DNA from: Pseudoalteromonas sp. MSK9-3
Lineage (GTDB): Bacteria > Pseudomonadota > Gammaproteobacteria > Enterobacterales > Alteromonadaceae
Assembly: GCF_003590335.1 (NCBI RefSeq)
Contig: NZ_MIET01000030.1
Location: 1-64,000 of the forward strand
Reading direction: 5' to 3'
DNA: 64,000 nucleotides
Shown here: piece after piece, positions 18,543-29,061 of the stretch
Layout of the letters: each line of letters begins with the position of its first letter
How positions within the stretch are numbered: the first letter of the stretch is position 1
The notes under the pieces: generated by a model
Databases searched by the model: none
The model's input: only the letters and a program-made list of their open reading frames with translations
What the model was told of the DNA's origin: nothing
Program-made: the position numbers and the translations under genes

Positions 18543-19119
18543 GTTTTAACTCCAAGTATAGCGCTTTCATCAATATGTGGCCTAAGATAACCTGAGTATC
18601 TTCAGAAATTTGCATATCTTGTATATCGAAGTGAAATGGTTGGTCGAGTAGGGTTTTAGCTTTGCCACCGTCAAACCCGAGAATACCGACAGTTGCCATA
18701 CCAATTTTATTTGCTTGTGAAATTGCGTTAATAATATTTTGCGAATTTCCACTTCCAGACAACACAAGTAAAATATCATGTTGCTCGGCTTTAACTTTGA
18801 GCTGATGGGAGAAAATGTTGTCGTAACCGATATCGTTACCTAGACATGAAAGTATCGAGCTATTAGCTGGTAAGGCCTCAACTTTTAATGCATTACCTTG
18901 CGGATTGATGCCAAATGTAAAATCGTTTGCAAGATGAATTGCATTGGCTGCACTTCCTCCGTTACCACATAAATAAAGAGTACCGCGCTTTTCGCGCATA
19001 TTTAGGAGTGTGTCAACGAATAGTGAAAGGGCGTCTGTATCTAGTTGTCTTAATGTTTCCGTCAGAGCATTGACATAGGTAGTAGTTAGGTGTTTCAGAT
19101 TGTTTCTGGGCCCAGTCAT
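18535..19119 (-). CDS. SIS-domain sugar-phosphate isomerase (GmhA-like)
   Basis: 194 residues from the ATG at 19119, chosen because AGGAAG precedes it by four bases and because it gives a clean ATGA overlap with the upstream stop. The SIS fold carries LYLCGNGGSAANAIHLANDF and LLVLSGSGNSQNII, the phosphosugar-binding motifs of sedoheptulose-7-phosphate isomerase GmhA, with SEDTQVILGHILMKAL near the end. GmhA turns sedoheptulose 7-phosphate into heptose 7-phosphate. The dedicated transketolase in the same operon could supply that substrate. Confidence 0.78.
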   Translation of the reverse strand: MTGPRNNLKHLTTTYVNALTETLRQLDTDALSLFVDTLLNMREKRGTLYLCGNGGSAANAIHLANDFTFGINPQGNALKVEALPANSSILSCLGNDIGYDNIFSHQLKVKAEQHDILLVLSGSGNSQNIINAISQANKIGMATVGILGFDGGKAKTLLDQPFHFDIQDMQISEDTQVILGHILMKALYLELKHE

Positions 19120-20063
19120 AAAACTTCCTGTTGCATCCATTTTAGGTTATGAAAACGGGGGTGATCTGCTAGATCTCCGTTACTATAGGCTTGTGCTATT
19201 TCATCTATTGCGTGAGCAACGGTTTTTGTTGGTTTGAACCCTGCGGAAAGTAATTTGTCAGAGTTTACTCTATAGCAGCGTGGATCATTTGATGGTGTAA
19301 CTATAATTTCACAATCAACTTTTTCTTTGACTCTGTTTGCAATATCTAAGATTGAAATATTTTCAAACCCTGCATTGAACACGCCTTGTGTTTTGTCTGG
19401 CTGTTCTAACATATAAATATATAAATCGGTAATATCATCAATATGGATATTTGGTCGGACTTGCTTGCCACCAAAAACAGTAATTTTTTTATTTTGTAAG
19501 GCTTGCATTGTTAGCATATTAACAGATACATCCAGACGCATGCGAGAAGACAAGCCACATACGGTTGCTGGGCGAACAATCTGAACAGCCATATCATTTG
19601 CGTAGCTTAATAGTACCCGTTCGGCGACCATTTTAGTTTTGTTATATTCTGATATTGGTTCTAGCGATAGGTCTTCAGTGACATGCTGTTCATCTTTAAC
19701 GCCATACACACTGCCAGAAGATGCGTAAATAAATTGCTTTATGCCATGGCGTTTGGCTTTATCTGCAAGCTGCATTGTAGCCAGTGCACTGACTTCCCAT
19801 GTGAGCTTTGGGTTCAAATCTCCACACGGATCGTTAGCAATAGAAGCGAGGTGGATAATAGCATCGACGTTTTCTAAATTAATATTTTGGGTATCTCGAA
19901 CATCGCCTTTGATTACAGTTAGGTTACTGTGGTTGGGGAGAAAATTTCCAAACCACTGAGTGTCTAGAGCGATAACGCGATAGCCTTTATCAAGTAGTTT
20001 GGGAACTAGGACGGTGCCTTTATAACCAGTTGCACCTGTAACGAGTACTGTTTTAGAATTCAT
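19116..20063 (-). CDS. NAD(P)-dependent sugar epimerase/dehydratase (SDR)
   Basis: 315 residues. The nucleotide loop is TGATGYKG (9-16), with IIHLASIANDP, the serine-rich YASSGSVYG and an intact catalytic pair in EYNKTK. HIDDITDLYIYML and GVFNAGF are typical of the substrate half of extended SDRs such as UDP-glucose 4-epimerases and UDP-glucuronate decarboxylases. The reaction cannot be fixed further. It lies 68 bases after the SpsF-like gene. Confidence 0.76.
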   Translation of the reverse strand: MNSKTVLVTGATGYKGTVLVPKLLDKGYRVIALDTQWFGNFLPNHSNLTVIKGDVRDTQNINLENVDAIIHLASIANDPCGDLNPKLTWEVSALATMQLADKAKRHGIKQFIYASSGSVYGVKDEQHVTEDLSLEPISEYNKTKMVAERVLLSYANDMAVQIVRPATVCGLSSRMRLDVSVNMLTMQALQNKKITVFGGKQVRPNIHIDDITDLYIYMLEQPDKTQGVFNAGFENISILDIANRVKEKVDCEIIVTPSNDPRCYRVNSDKLLSAGFKPTKTVAHAIDEIAQAYSNGDLADHPRFHNLKWMQQEVL

Positions 20064-20131
20064 TATATTTTCTCAAAATTATTATGCATAGAGCCTACAG
20101 TCGTGATAATTAACATACAACATCAAGCGTT

Positions 20132-20857
20132 TTACACAGCTTTTTGTTCAACATGTTTATTTATATCGTACAGTTCGGGCTTTTTCTTTAGCATTTTAAG
20201 TAATTCAGGATATGAAAAGTTGAGGGAATCGCCAAATGCCTTATATATAGCAACAATCGCCAAATAGTCATCAGGTTCATCAAGGGTAAGTCTGTAGTCG
20301 CTATAGTCCTCTTGAGCACCAAAAGTGTAAGTTGACATTGAGCTAAATTTTGCCATACCAAGAGTAACATGTTCACGATCTGCGGCTGACGAAGCTTGAT
20401 TATGTGTACGCTCGAGTAATTGAAAGGAGAATGCACAGCAATCAAGGCCGCGTGGGAAACCGCTATGTGGCCCTAAATTGACCATATCGTATTCGAGTTG
20501 AAGTTTTTTTGAAATAACTTGAGTGCATAACTCTTGATCAATGAGGGGGCAGTCACTAGTGAGCCTAACTATTGTTGTGCTTTCAGTTGCACCATAGTGT
20601 TTAGCTGCATCGTAATAGCGACCCAAGACATCTTTAGTGTCACCTTCAAAAGTGCGAATGTTCAATTTATTACATAAATCTAGAATAGGTCGTTCACTGC
20701 CATCATTTGTGGTTGCGACAATAATGTACTTATGCCAATCAGATAACCTTTCGACCATTACTTGAAGCACCGGTTTTCCGCATAAAGGGAGCATGACCTT
20801 TTCTGGTAATCTGGTTGATGTCATTCTTGCTTGAATGATTATCATAACATTCGACAT
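20132..20857 (-). CDS. SpsF-type cytidylyltransferase, probable CMP-nonulosonate synthetase
   Basis: 241 residues. The start IIIQARMTSTRLPEKVM and GKPVLQVMVERL, then VRLTSDCPLID, mark the SpsF branch of the CMP-KDO/CMP-sialate synthetase family rather than the usual PseF branch (which begins with a PARGGSKR-type motif). It stands back to back with pseI, and no other CMP-sugar synthetase was recognised, so it most likely activates the pseudaminic-type sugar with CTP. It is also the first gene of the minus-strand island, linking the two sugar regions. Confidence 0.72.
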   Translation of the reverse strand: MSNVMIIIQARMTSTRLPEKVMLPLCGKPVLQVMVERLSDWHKYIIVATTNDGSERPILDLCNKLNIRTFEGDTKDVLGRYYDAAKHYGATESTTIVRLTSDCPLIDQELCTQVISKKLQLEYDMVNLGPHSGFPRGLDCCAFSFQLLERTHNQASSAADREHVTLGMAKFSSMSTYTFGAQEDYSDYRLTLDEPDDYLAIVAIYKAFGDSLNFSYPELLKMLKKKPELYDINKHVEQKAV

Positions 20858-20869
20858 GACTTAGACTTG

Positions 20870-20881
20870 TGATAATTATCA
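20870..20881. promoter_or_regulatory. Palindrome in divergent promoter region
   Basis: TGATAATTATCA is a perfect 12-base palindrome in the 184-base spacer between the divergent SpsF-like gene and pseI. It contains the GATAAT/ATTATC hexamers seen in Fur boxes but only two of the usual three. It could be an operator for both directions; in AT-rich DNA chance is also possible. Confidence 0.3.
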
Positions 20882-21041
20882 TTGAGTTCAATATAGCAAA
20901 TCATTAAACTGTTTCACACAGTAAATAGTGTTTAACCTATTATAGAACAAGGTAATGTTTCATTTATTGAGCAATGTTTTAAGTTAAGGCACAAAGATTG
21001 CAGCCGGTTTGGTCATAAATTATATAAGAAGAGGAATGCCC

Positions 21042-22085
21042 GTGACATTTAAATCTGAGGTTTCTATTGATGGGAGAAAAATTGGTCCCGGACACCCTGT
21101 TTATATTATTGCAGAGATGTCTGCAAATCATGGACAAGATTTAGAACAAGCAAAAGCCATAGTGATTGCCGCTAAAGAAGCCGGTGCGGATGCGATAAAG
21201 TTACAAACGTATCGCGCAGATACACTCACCATGAAATGTGATTTACCACATTTCTATATAGATCAAGGCCCGTGGCAAGGACAATACCTTTACGACTTGT
21301 ATGAGGGAGCCTACATGCCTTGGGATTTCCATAAACCATTAATTGAACTCGCGAATAAAATTGGAATTACTATATTTTCATCGCCCTTTGATGCCAGTGC
21401 TGTCGACTTGTTAGAGTCACTTGGTTCGCCAGCCTATAAAATTGCTTCCCCAGAGTTAATCGATCACGAATTGATCCGAAAGGTGGCTAAAACAGGTAAG
21501 CCAGTCATTATGTCAACGGGTGGCGCTACGCTAAACGAGATTGCAGAAGCCGTTCAAGTGGCAGAGCAGGCGGGTGTAACAGAGTTATGTGTTTTAAAAT
21601 GCACGAGTACCTACCCAGCGCCAGCAGAGTCAATTAACTTAAAGACCATTCCCCATCTTGCGCAGAGCTTTCAGTGCCCGGTTGGACTTTCTGATCATAC
21701 ACTAGGTAATGACGTGCCAATTGCTTCTGTTGGTTTTGGTGTACATATGATAGAAAAGCACTTTGTATTAAGTAAAGACCATGAAACGGCTGATAGCTTC
21801 TTTTCAATGACACCAAGCGAATTAAAGTCTCTAGTGCATGGTGTTCGACAAGTAGAAAAAGCCATAGGAACGGTCTGTTATCCAACTAAACCGTCTCCAT
21901 ACCGACGATGTTTATATACAGCATGTGACGTTGCAGCTGGAGCTAAACTTGATAGGAGCAATGTAATAAACATGCGACCTGGTGGTGGAGAACTTGCTCC
22001 GAAGGATTTACCAAATATCATAGGAAGAACTACGGCACATTTTTTACCCAAAGGTACTCAATTGAGTTGGAATGATATTACATAG
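21042..22085 (+). CDS. pseI: Pseudaminic acid synthase PseI
   Basis: 347 residues from the GTG at 21042; AGAAGAGGA ends six bases before it, whereas the nearby ATG at 21036 touches that site. NeuB-family synthase: YIIAEMSANHGQDLEQAK at the start, then GADAIKLQTYRADT, SSPFDASAVDLLE, KIASPEL, MSTGGAT and LSDHTLG of the TIM barrel, and a C-terminal antifreeze-like SAF domain (about 285-347). It condenses the 2,4-diacetamido-trideoxy hexose with phosphoenolpyruvate to give the nine-carbon acid. First gene of a four-gene plus-strand operon. Confidence 0.88.
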   Translation: MTFKSEVSIDGRKIGPGHPVYIIAEMSANHGQDLEQAKAIVIAAKEAGADAIKLQTYRADTLTMKCDLPHFYIDQGPWQGQYLYDLYEGAYMPWDFHKPLIELANKIGITIFSSPFDASAVDLLESLGSPAYKIASPELIDHELIRKVAKTGKPVIMSTGGATLNEIAEAVQVAEQAGVTELCVLKCTSTYPAPAESINLKTIPHLAQSFQCPVGLSDHTLGNDVPIASVGFGVHMIEKHFVLSKDHETADSFFSMTPSELKSLVHGVRQVEKAIGTVCYPTKPSPYRRCLYTACDVAAGAKLDRSNVINMRPGGGELAPKDLPNIIGRTTAHFLPKGTQLSWNDIT

Positions 22086-22096
22086 GTGGGCGTGTT

Positions 22097-22342
22097 ATGA
22101 ATAAAGAGCAGTTATTATTGTTTTTCTCTGAGTTTTTAATGGCCCGAGGGATTGAATGTTCAGGTGAAAGGTTATTATGTTTTAATTTTGTAGCCTCTGG
22201 TCTACTAGATTCATTTGAAATCTTATCGATGATAATGGAGTTGGAATTAGTATCGGGAATAAAACTAACACCGTTACAGTTAGTCGATGAGAAAAATGCA
22301 ACGGTTTCAGGGCTTATTTCTACTATTTTAGAGTCCCTATGA
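22097..22342 (+). CDS. Acyl carrier protein
   Basis: 81 residues. The attachment motif is SGLLDSFEIL, so serine 39 would carry phosphopantetheine; the usual DSL reads DSF. The remaining pattern (helix, long loop, MIMELELVSGIKLTPLQL) fits a stand-alone ACP of the kind dedicated to a pathway rather than the fatty-acid AcpP, which is more acidic and highly conserved. AGGTGGG precedes the start. The gene ends by overlapping the PseG-GNAT gene by four bases, so it is translated together with it. Confidence 0.78.
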   Translation: MNKEQLLLFFSEFLMARGIECSGERLLCFNFVASGLLDSFEILSMIMELELVSGIKLTPLQLVDEKNATVSGLISTILESL

Positions 22343-23913
22343 ATATTATCGCAAGAATTTCTACATGCGCAGGGATTGGGCATTTAATGCGCATGAAGTG
22401 GTTATTGCACGAATTCACAGTGAGGCACTATAAACTTACATTGATATTAGATGAAAGTTCAGTTGATGTTAGTTATTTGCTGAGCGGTTTGACCTGTGAA
22501 CAGCACTATGTGGTTACGAATAGCGCACATGACTTAGAGTTACTCATATCCCTCACAGCCTCTGAAAAGCCTGACTTTATATTTATCGATCACTATGAGC
22601 TTGGTTATGAATATGAACTCGCACTGCAATCTTTCGGCGGTAAGGTTGTTGTTTTTGATGACTTAGCTAGAGCGCATTACTGTGACTATCTTTTTGATGC
22701 TAAATGGCAAGGAAGTGATACGTATACTAGATATAACACTCAAGTTCCTGAGTTTACTGAAGTACATCAAGGGCCTGACTTTGCTTTGTTGGCTCCGGAT
22801 TATTTAAAAATTGATGGTGAAGCAGTAATTGAGCGTGAGGTAAAACACATTCTATTGTCTCTTGGTGGAGGAGGGGACCTAAGATTATTTGCAGCTTTGG
22901 TAAGTGCTATTCCAAAAGAGTTTCTGAAAAAGCTACATATTTCGGTTGTTGTTGGGCCTCAAGCTCAGTACAAGGGTCAATTACATGCAATTTGTAAAAA
23001 CACCCCTGAATTAACATTGCTTGACGCTCCCTTATCGTTGGTTGAGTACTATGCATCGAGTGATTTATTTATTGGTGCACTAGGTACATCTTTATATGAG
23101 CTCGCTGTATTAAAGGTGCCCAGCATCACGTTTTCAATTGCTGAAAACCAACACAACTCTTTGTCTCATTTAGAAGCATTTGGCCATTTTTTACACCTTG
23201 ATAACATTGGTTTATTGCAAATTTCGAAATTAGGTGAAAAGTTAGCATTAATAGTAAATGCGTTACCTAGACTGGTTAAGATGAGAGAGCAAAGCACATT
23301 ATTAGTTGATGGAGCGGGTGTACAGCGAGTTGCCAATATATTAACCGGCATTAAGTATCAGCCCAGTGTAGGGCCACTGCAAAGCTACGTTCACGAGTAT
23401 CAATGGTTATCAAGCTCCATATCGGTTAGGCCTGTGTTTGATGGGGATGTTAATGATTACTTAGCTGCTAGAAATAAACCTAATAATGCGAAAAGAATGA
23501 CGGTAACAGAACCAATCGACCGATTAACGCATTATCTATGGTGGTTTAATAATAATCGAAATTCATATGTCGTCGAACAAAATGGAAAAGTCATCGCGTA
23601 TGTTTGGCATCAAATATATCAATGTGATGGTGCAGAATACCTTTACGGAGGTTGGTTTACCGACGGTGAGGAAGTGCCTTTTAATATTGCAATGCTGATT
23701 TTACAGTGGCAGTTAGATTTTTGTGGCGAGCTTCACCCTAAAGCTTATTGGGTAGCGGTGATCCACAAAGATAATAAGTTTGTGAACCTATTAAATCGTT
23801 ACATGGGGTTTATTGAATCTCCCATAGGCTCTTCTTTTCACACTGTAACACAAAACCTTTTTCCGAAAGCTGACAAACAGTTTAACTTTGTAATGCGATA
23901 CCCTGATGAATAA
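22339..23913 (+). CDS. pseG: PseG glycosyl hydrolase fused to GNAT acyltransferase
   Basis: 524 residues, two domains. Residues 1-335 are PseG, a GT-B-fold enzyme that cleaves UDP from UDP-2,4-diacetamido-trideoxy-altrose; visible are ARISTCAGIGHLMRM with the catalytic histidine, VVFDDLAR, LLSLGGGGDLRLF and GALGTSLYELAVLKVPS. Residues about 365-524 form a GNAT acyltransferase domain (VRPVFDGDVNDYLAARN, YVVEQNGKVIAYVWHQIY, YWVAVIHKDNKFVNLLNRYMGF), the place of the PseH N-acetyltransferase. The fusion puts hydrolysis and 4-N-acylation in one chain. The nearby ACP and ligase raise the chance that the acyl donor is not acetyl-CoA. Confidence 0.85.
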   Translation: MNIIARISTCAGIGHLMRMKWLLHEFTVRHYKLTLILDESSVDVSYLLSGLTCEQHYVVTNSAHDLELLISLTASEKPDFIFIDHYELGYEYELALQSFGGKVVVFDDLARAHYCDYLFDAKWQGSDTYTRYNTQVPEFTEVHQGPDFALLAPDYLKIDGEAVIEREVKHILLSLGGGGDLRLFAALVSAIPKEFLKKLHISVVVGPQAQYKGQLHAICKNTPELTLLDAPLSLVEYYASSDLFIGALGTSLYELAVLKVPSITFSIAENQHNSLSHLEAFGHFLHLDNIGLLQISKLGEKLALIVNALPRLVKMREQSTLLVDGAGVQRVANILTGIKYQPSVGPLQSYVHEYQWLSSSISVRPVFDGDVNDYLAARNKPNNAKRMTVTEPIDRLTHYLWWFNNNRNSYVVEQNGKVIAYVWHQIYQCDGAEYLYGGWFTDGEEVPFNIAMLILQWQLDFCGELHPKAYWVAVIHKDNKFVNLLNRYMGFIESPIGSSFHTVTQNLFPKADKQFNFVMRYPDE

Positions 23914-25423
23914 ACTAAATATATATCAATTAGTAGCAGAGCACCGTTGCAAGACACCAAATAAAGTGGCCTGTATATATCAAGATAAAACAGTCACCTA
24001 TAAAGAACTCTTAAATAAGGTAGATCACTTAGCAAGTGGTATGTGGCAGAGTGGGATACGTGAACAAAGTAAAATAGCGCTGTTTTGCCCTAATAATATT
24101 GAGTTTGTTTTATGTTTACTAGCGACATCGAAAGTAGGTGCTGCAATAGTACCATTGCCATTAACAATGAAAGGAGATGCGTTAGAGGCAGCGTTAAAAA
24201 GTGCTCAGTGTGATTTCGTATTTGCGTGGCCAACGGTTGCAAAAGCGGTGGCTGACTTAGAGTGCATATCATCAGAGCGTATTGTTACCATCGGAAGGGG
24301 GCCTGTGACAAAATTAACGCTTGAGCAGCTATGTGCGCTACATTTAATTAATGTACCTATGGGACCCAGCGAGAACCCTTATATTTTGACGATGACCTCT
24401 GGCTCTACGGGTCAACCTAAGCCTATCGTTTTCACGCAAATTACTAAAATCAATCGTGCATTTAAAGCGACTATTGACTATTACAACCTGTCTAAGGATG
24501 AGGTTGTTTTGGTTTCAACACCCCTTTACCACTCGTTAGCACAGCGAAGTTTGTTAATGCCGCTAATGTTAGGGGCTACAGTGGTCATATTACCTAAGTT
24601 CACTGTTCAGGCATGGTTGCACGCGATAGAAACTTATCAAGTCAGCTTTTTATTTGCGGTGTCTAGTCAATTAAAAGCATTGATAGAGCGACTGCAAGAC
24701 CTAGATCTACAAAGTTTAAGATGTATTGTTTCTTCATCTGCGACGTTAGATGCGGAAGATAAGCTAAAGTTGCTGAAAGTTTTGAAGTGTCGTTTTCATG
24801 AATGTTACGGTGCTTCAGAAGTGGGAGTTATTAGCGATTTTGATATCACAGAAGTAGGAGTGCCATTAAAAAGCGTTGGTAAGCCACTGCCTAGCGTAAA
24901 AGTTAAAATATGTTCGGTAGATCGAGAAGAGGTAGTTTGCGGAGAAATCGGAGAGATAGCATGTCATTCTGATACTGAATTTGTCGGGTACTTTAATCAA
25001 GCTGAACAAACTGCTAATAGCTATGACATTCAAGGATATTTTTATACCGGTGACCTAGGCTTTTTGGATGAAAGAGGTTATCTGTATTATGTTGGACGTA
25101 CAAAAGAAGTTATCAAATCTGGTGGTATCAATGTATTTCCCAGCGATATTGAGTTGATTGCTAATCAAATACCATGGTTAGATGAATGTGCTGCATTAGG
25201 TGTTGAAGATACTCAGTTTGGCGAAGTAATCTTAGTGGCGTACACCAAAAAACATGACGCACCCGAAGATACACAAACCCAGTTAAAACTGCATTTTTTA
25301 GCACAGTTAACAGATTATCAGCAACCAAGGTTACTGCTAGAATTAGACCATTTACCGAAAACCGAGATGGGGAAAATCCATAAGCCCACTATCAAACACA
25401 TTTATCACACTCAAGCTTATTGA
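23906..25423 (+). CDS. Adenylate-forming acyl ligase
   Basis: 505 residues of the ANL superfamily. Motifs in order: MTSGSTGQPKPIVFTQ (162 on, ATP phosphate loop), YGASEVG, TGDLGFLDERG, GRTKEVIKSGG and KTEMGKIHK, with the catalytic lysine at 490. It activates a carboxylic acid as acyl-AMP and passes it to CoA or, in this operon, probably to the phosphopantetheine arm of the neighbouring ACP. The acid is not readable from the sequence. The start overlaps the PseG-GNAT stop by eight bases. Confidence 0.84.
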   Translation: MNKLNIYQLVAEHRCKTPNKVACIYQDKTVTYKELLNKVDHLASGMWQSGIREQSKIALFCPNNIEFVLCLLATSKVGAAIVPLPLTMKGDALEAALKSAQCDFVFAWPTVAKAVADLECISSERIVTIGRGPVTKLTLEQLCALHLINVPMGPSENPYILTMTSGSTGQPKPIVFTQITKINRAFKATIDYYNLSKDEVVLVSTPLYHSLAQRSLLMPLMLGATVVILPKFTVQAWLHAIETYQVSFLFAVSSQLKALIERLQDLDLQSLRCIVSSSATLDAEDKLKLLKVLKCRFHECYGASEVGVISDFDITEVGVPLKSVGKPLPSVKVKICSVDREEVVCGEIGEIACHSDTEFVGYFNQAEQTANSYDIQGYFYTGDLGFLDERGYLYYVGRTKEVIKSGGINVFPSDIELIANQIPWLDECAALGVEDTQFGEVILVAYTKKHDAPEDTQTQLKLHFLAQLTDYQQPRLLLELDHLPKTEMGKIHKPTIKHIYHTQAY

Positions 25424-25474
25424 TAAGCTCAATAAGCTCAATAAGCTCAATAAGCTCAATAAGCTCAATAAGCT
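25422..25474 (+). repeat. 9-bp tandem repeat between convergent genes
   Basis: The unit AATAAGCTC is present in four perfect copies, preceded by the variant GATAAGCTC and followed by a truncated AATAAGCT. It starts at the stop codon of the ligase gene and ends just before the stop of the convergent oxidoreductase gene. AGCTTAT-TG-ATAAGCT at its left edge forms a short hairpin that the repeated ATAAGCT can also join. Confidence 0.9.
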
Positions 25475-25479
25475 AATCG

Positions 25480-26613
25480 CTATATAGATTCCCATTTTTG
25501 ACTGAGCGACGAGCGCCTAGCTGCTGAAAAGAGCTTTAATCCAGCATTGGCATGCTCAAGCCCAAAAATGTAGGGTGATTTTTGTACAGTGTGATTTTTG
25601 TAGCTGAATAAGTTATCTGCAATATCACTGTACAAATTAGCAAATGCTTCAACAAAGCCGGTAGGGTGCCCAGGTTTCATGCGATTGTATCTAAATTGAT
25701 CTGCATATTCACATTGGCCAGCCCTATCTAAAATTTCACGCCGCCCGTCATTGTAGTTTAACTCCAACTCATCAGGGTTTAGTTGAAACCATTTTGCACT
25801 GCCTTTATCACCATAGGCCCTAACTTGTAAACCATTTCTGTGGCCTATTGCTGTTTTAGACATCCACATACTTCCTTTGATGCCTGAAGGGTACTTTAGT
25901 AACATTTGTACGTCATCAACGATGTTTGGGTATTGTGAGTGATTACTAAATTCTGCAATTGCCGCACTTGGTTCTTCATCAAGTAAAAAGCTCGATAAAT
26001 GATGTAAATGTACACCTAAGTCTAAGCATATCGTAGGCACCTCTGAATCTTGTAAACGCCATGCTTGGGGGCTAGCTGATTTCCCAGCAATGTCGGGTGG
26101 TCTTCTAAATCCTTCTTGTGGCATTTCTAAATGAATCTTTTGAATACACCCTAATTTTCCTTGGCTAATTAGATGCTTTAGTTCTCTCACCATAGCATAG
26201 CCACTGTAATTGAATGTAACAGCTAAGAATTGTTCTTTGCTATAAAAAGGCCGTAGGGCTTCAATTTCTTTTGGATCACATACCATCGCTTTTTCACAAA
26301 TCACAGGGACTTGTTTGCTAAATAAATATTGTAGTACTTCTAGGTGGTGAGGCGTTGGGGTTAATATGACAAAGGCATCGACTTTATCACACTCTTTTTC
26401 TACCATTTCTTGCCAATCTAAATATGTCCTCTCTGGCGCTATGCCCCACTGTTGCGCGGTTTTATGATTGTTCTCTTGGGAACGGCAAAATGCGCCAGCA
26501 ACCACTTGAAATTTATTGTCCATATGAGCTGCACAAAAATGCACATACCCAACAGCTGACGTATTTCCCCCGCCAATAAATGCCAGTTTGAGTGATGGGC
26601 GGATATTTAGCAT
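25480..26613 (-). CDS. Gfo/Idh/MocA-family oxidoreductase
   Basis: 377 residues. The N-terminal Rossmann domain begins FIGGGNTSAVGYVH; VFVILTPTPHHLEVL and VICEKAMVCDP give the EKP-like catalytic stretch (here EKA). The C-terminal alpha/beta domain has LDLGVHLHHLSSFLL. The family oxidises or reduces sugars or their derivatives with NAD(P). It follows pseB and pseC in one minus-strand operon, an unusual partner for those genes, and may act on the same sugar before or after nonulosonate formation. Confidence 0.78.
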   Translation of the reverse strand: MLNIRPSLKLAFIGGGNTSAVGYVHFCAAHMDNKFQVVAGAFCRSQENNHKTAQQWGIAPERTYLDWQEMVEKECDKVDAFVILTPTPHHLEVLQYLFSKQVPVICEKAMVCDPKEIEALRPFYSKEQFLAVTFNYSGYAMVRELKHLISQGKLGCIQKIHLEMPQEGFRRPPDIAGKSASPQAWRLQDSEVPTICLDLGVHLHHLSSFLLDEEPSAAIAEFSNHSQYPNIVDDVQMLLKYPSGIKGSMWMSKTAIGHRNGLQVRAYGDKGSAKWFQLNPDELELNYNDGRREILDRAGQCEYADQFRYNRMKPGHPTGFVEAFANLYSDIADNLFSYKNHTVQKSPYIFGLEHANAGLKLFSAARRSSLSQKWESI

Positions 26614-26668
26614 AAAATCCTCTGCGGTAAGTAGGTTAAAGAATAAATCGTCAACGGAAAGGAAAACT

Positions 26669-28896
<2,228 letters not shown>

Positions 28897-28996
28897 CTAG
28901 AAACAATTTAATTGTCAGTACTTTATAATACTTCTCATCATTTTGCAGTAATTATGCCAAGGACGTTGCAATAAAAGATGGTACAAGGTGACTTTT

Positions 28997-29025
28997 TTCG
29001 CAAGTAAGGTTAGTATTTGTACTAT
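28997..29025 (+). promoter_or_regulatory. Possible flagellin promoter
   Basis: TTCGCA (28997-29002), 17 bases, TACTAT (29020-29025), then GGGGAGGGG just before the flagellin ATG. A weaker sigma-54-like site, TGCCAAGGACGTTGCA, lies at 28955-28970 but lacks the second G of the -24 pair. No FliA-type promoter was seen. The choice between them is open. Confidence 0.3.
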
Positions 29026-29061
29026 TAATATGGATGCAATAGCACCTGACGGGGAGGGGTT

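Noticed and set aside
25422..25474. Possible CRISPR-like repeat
   Set aside because: The units are 9 bases and contiguous with no spacers, so it is a simple tandem repeat.
28955..28970. Sigma-54 promoter before flagellin (TGCCAAGGACGTTGCA)
   Set aside because: The second G of the essential -24 GG is C, unlike the four clean sites in the window; mentioned only as an alternative.
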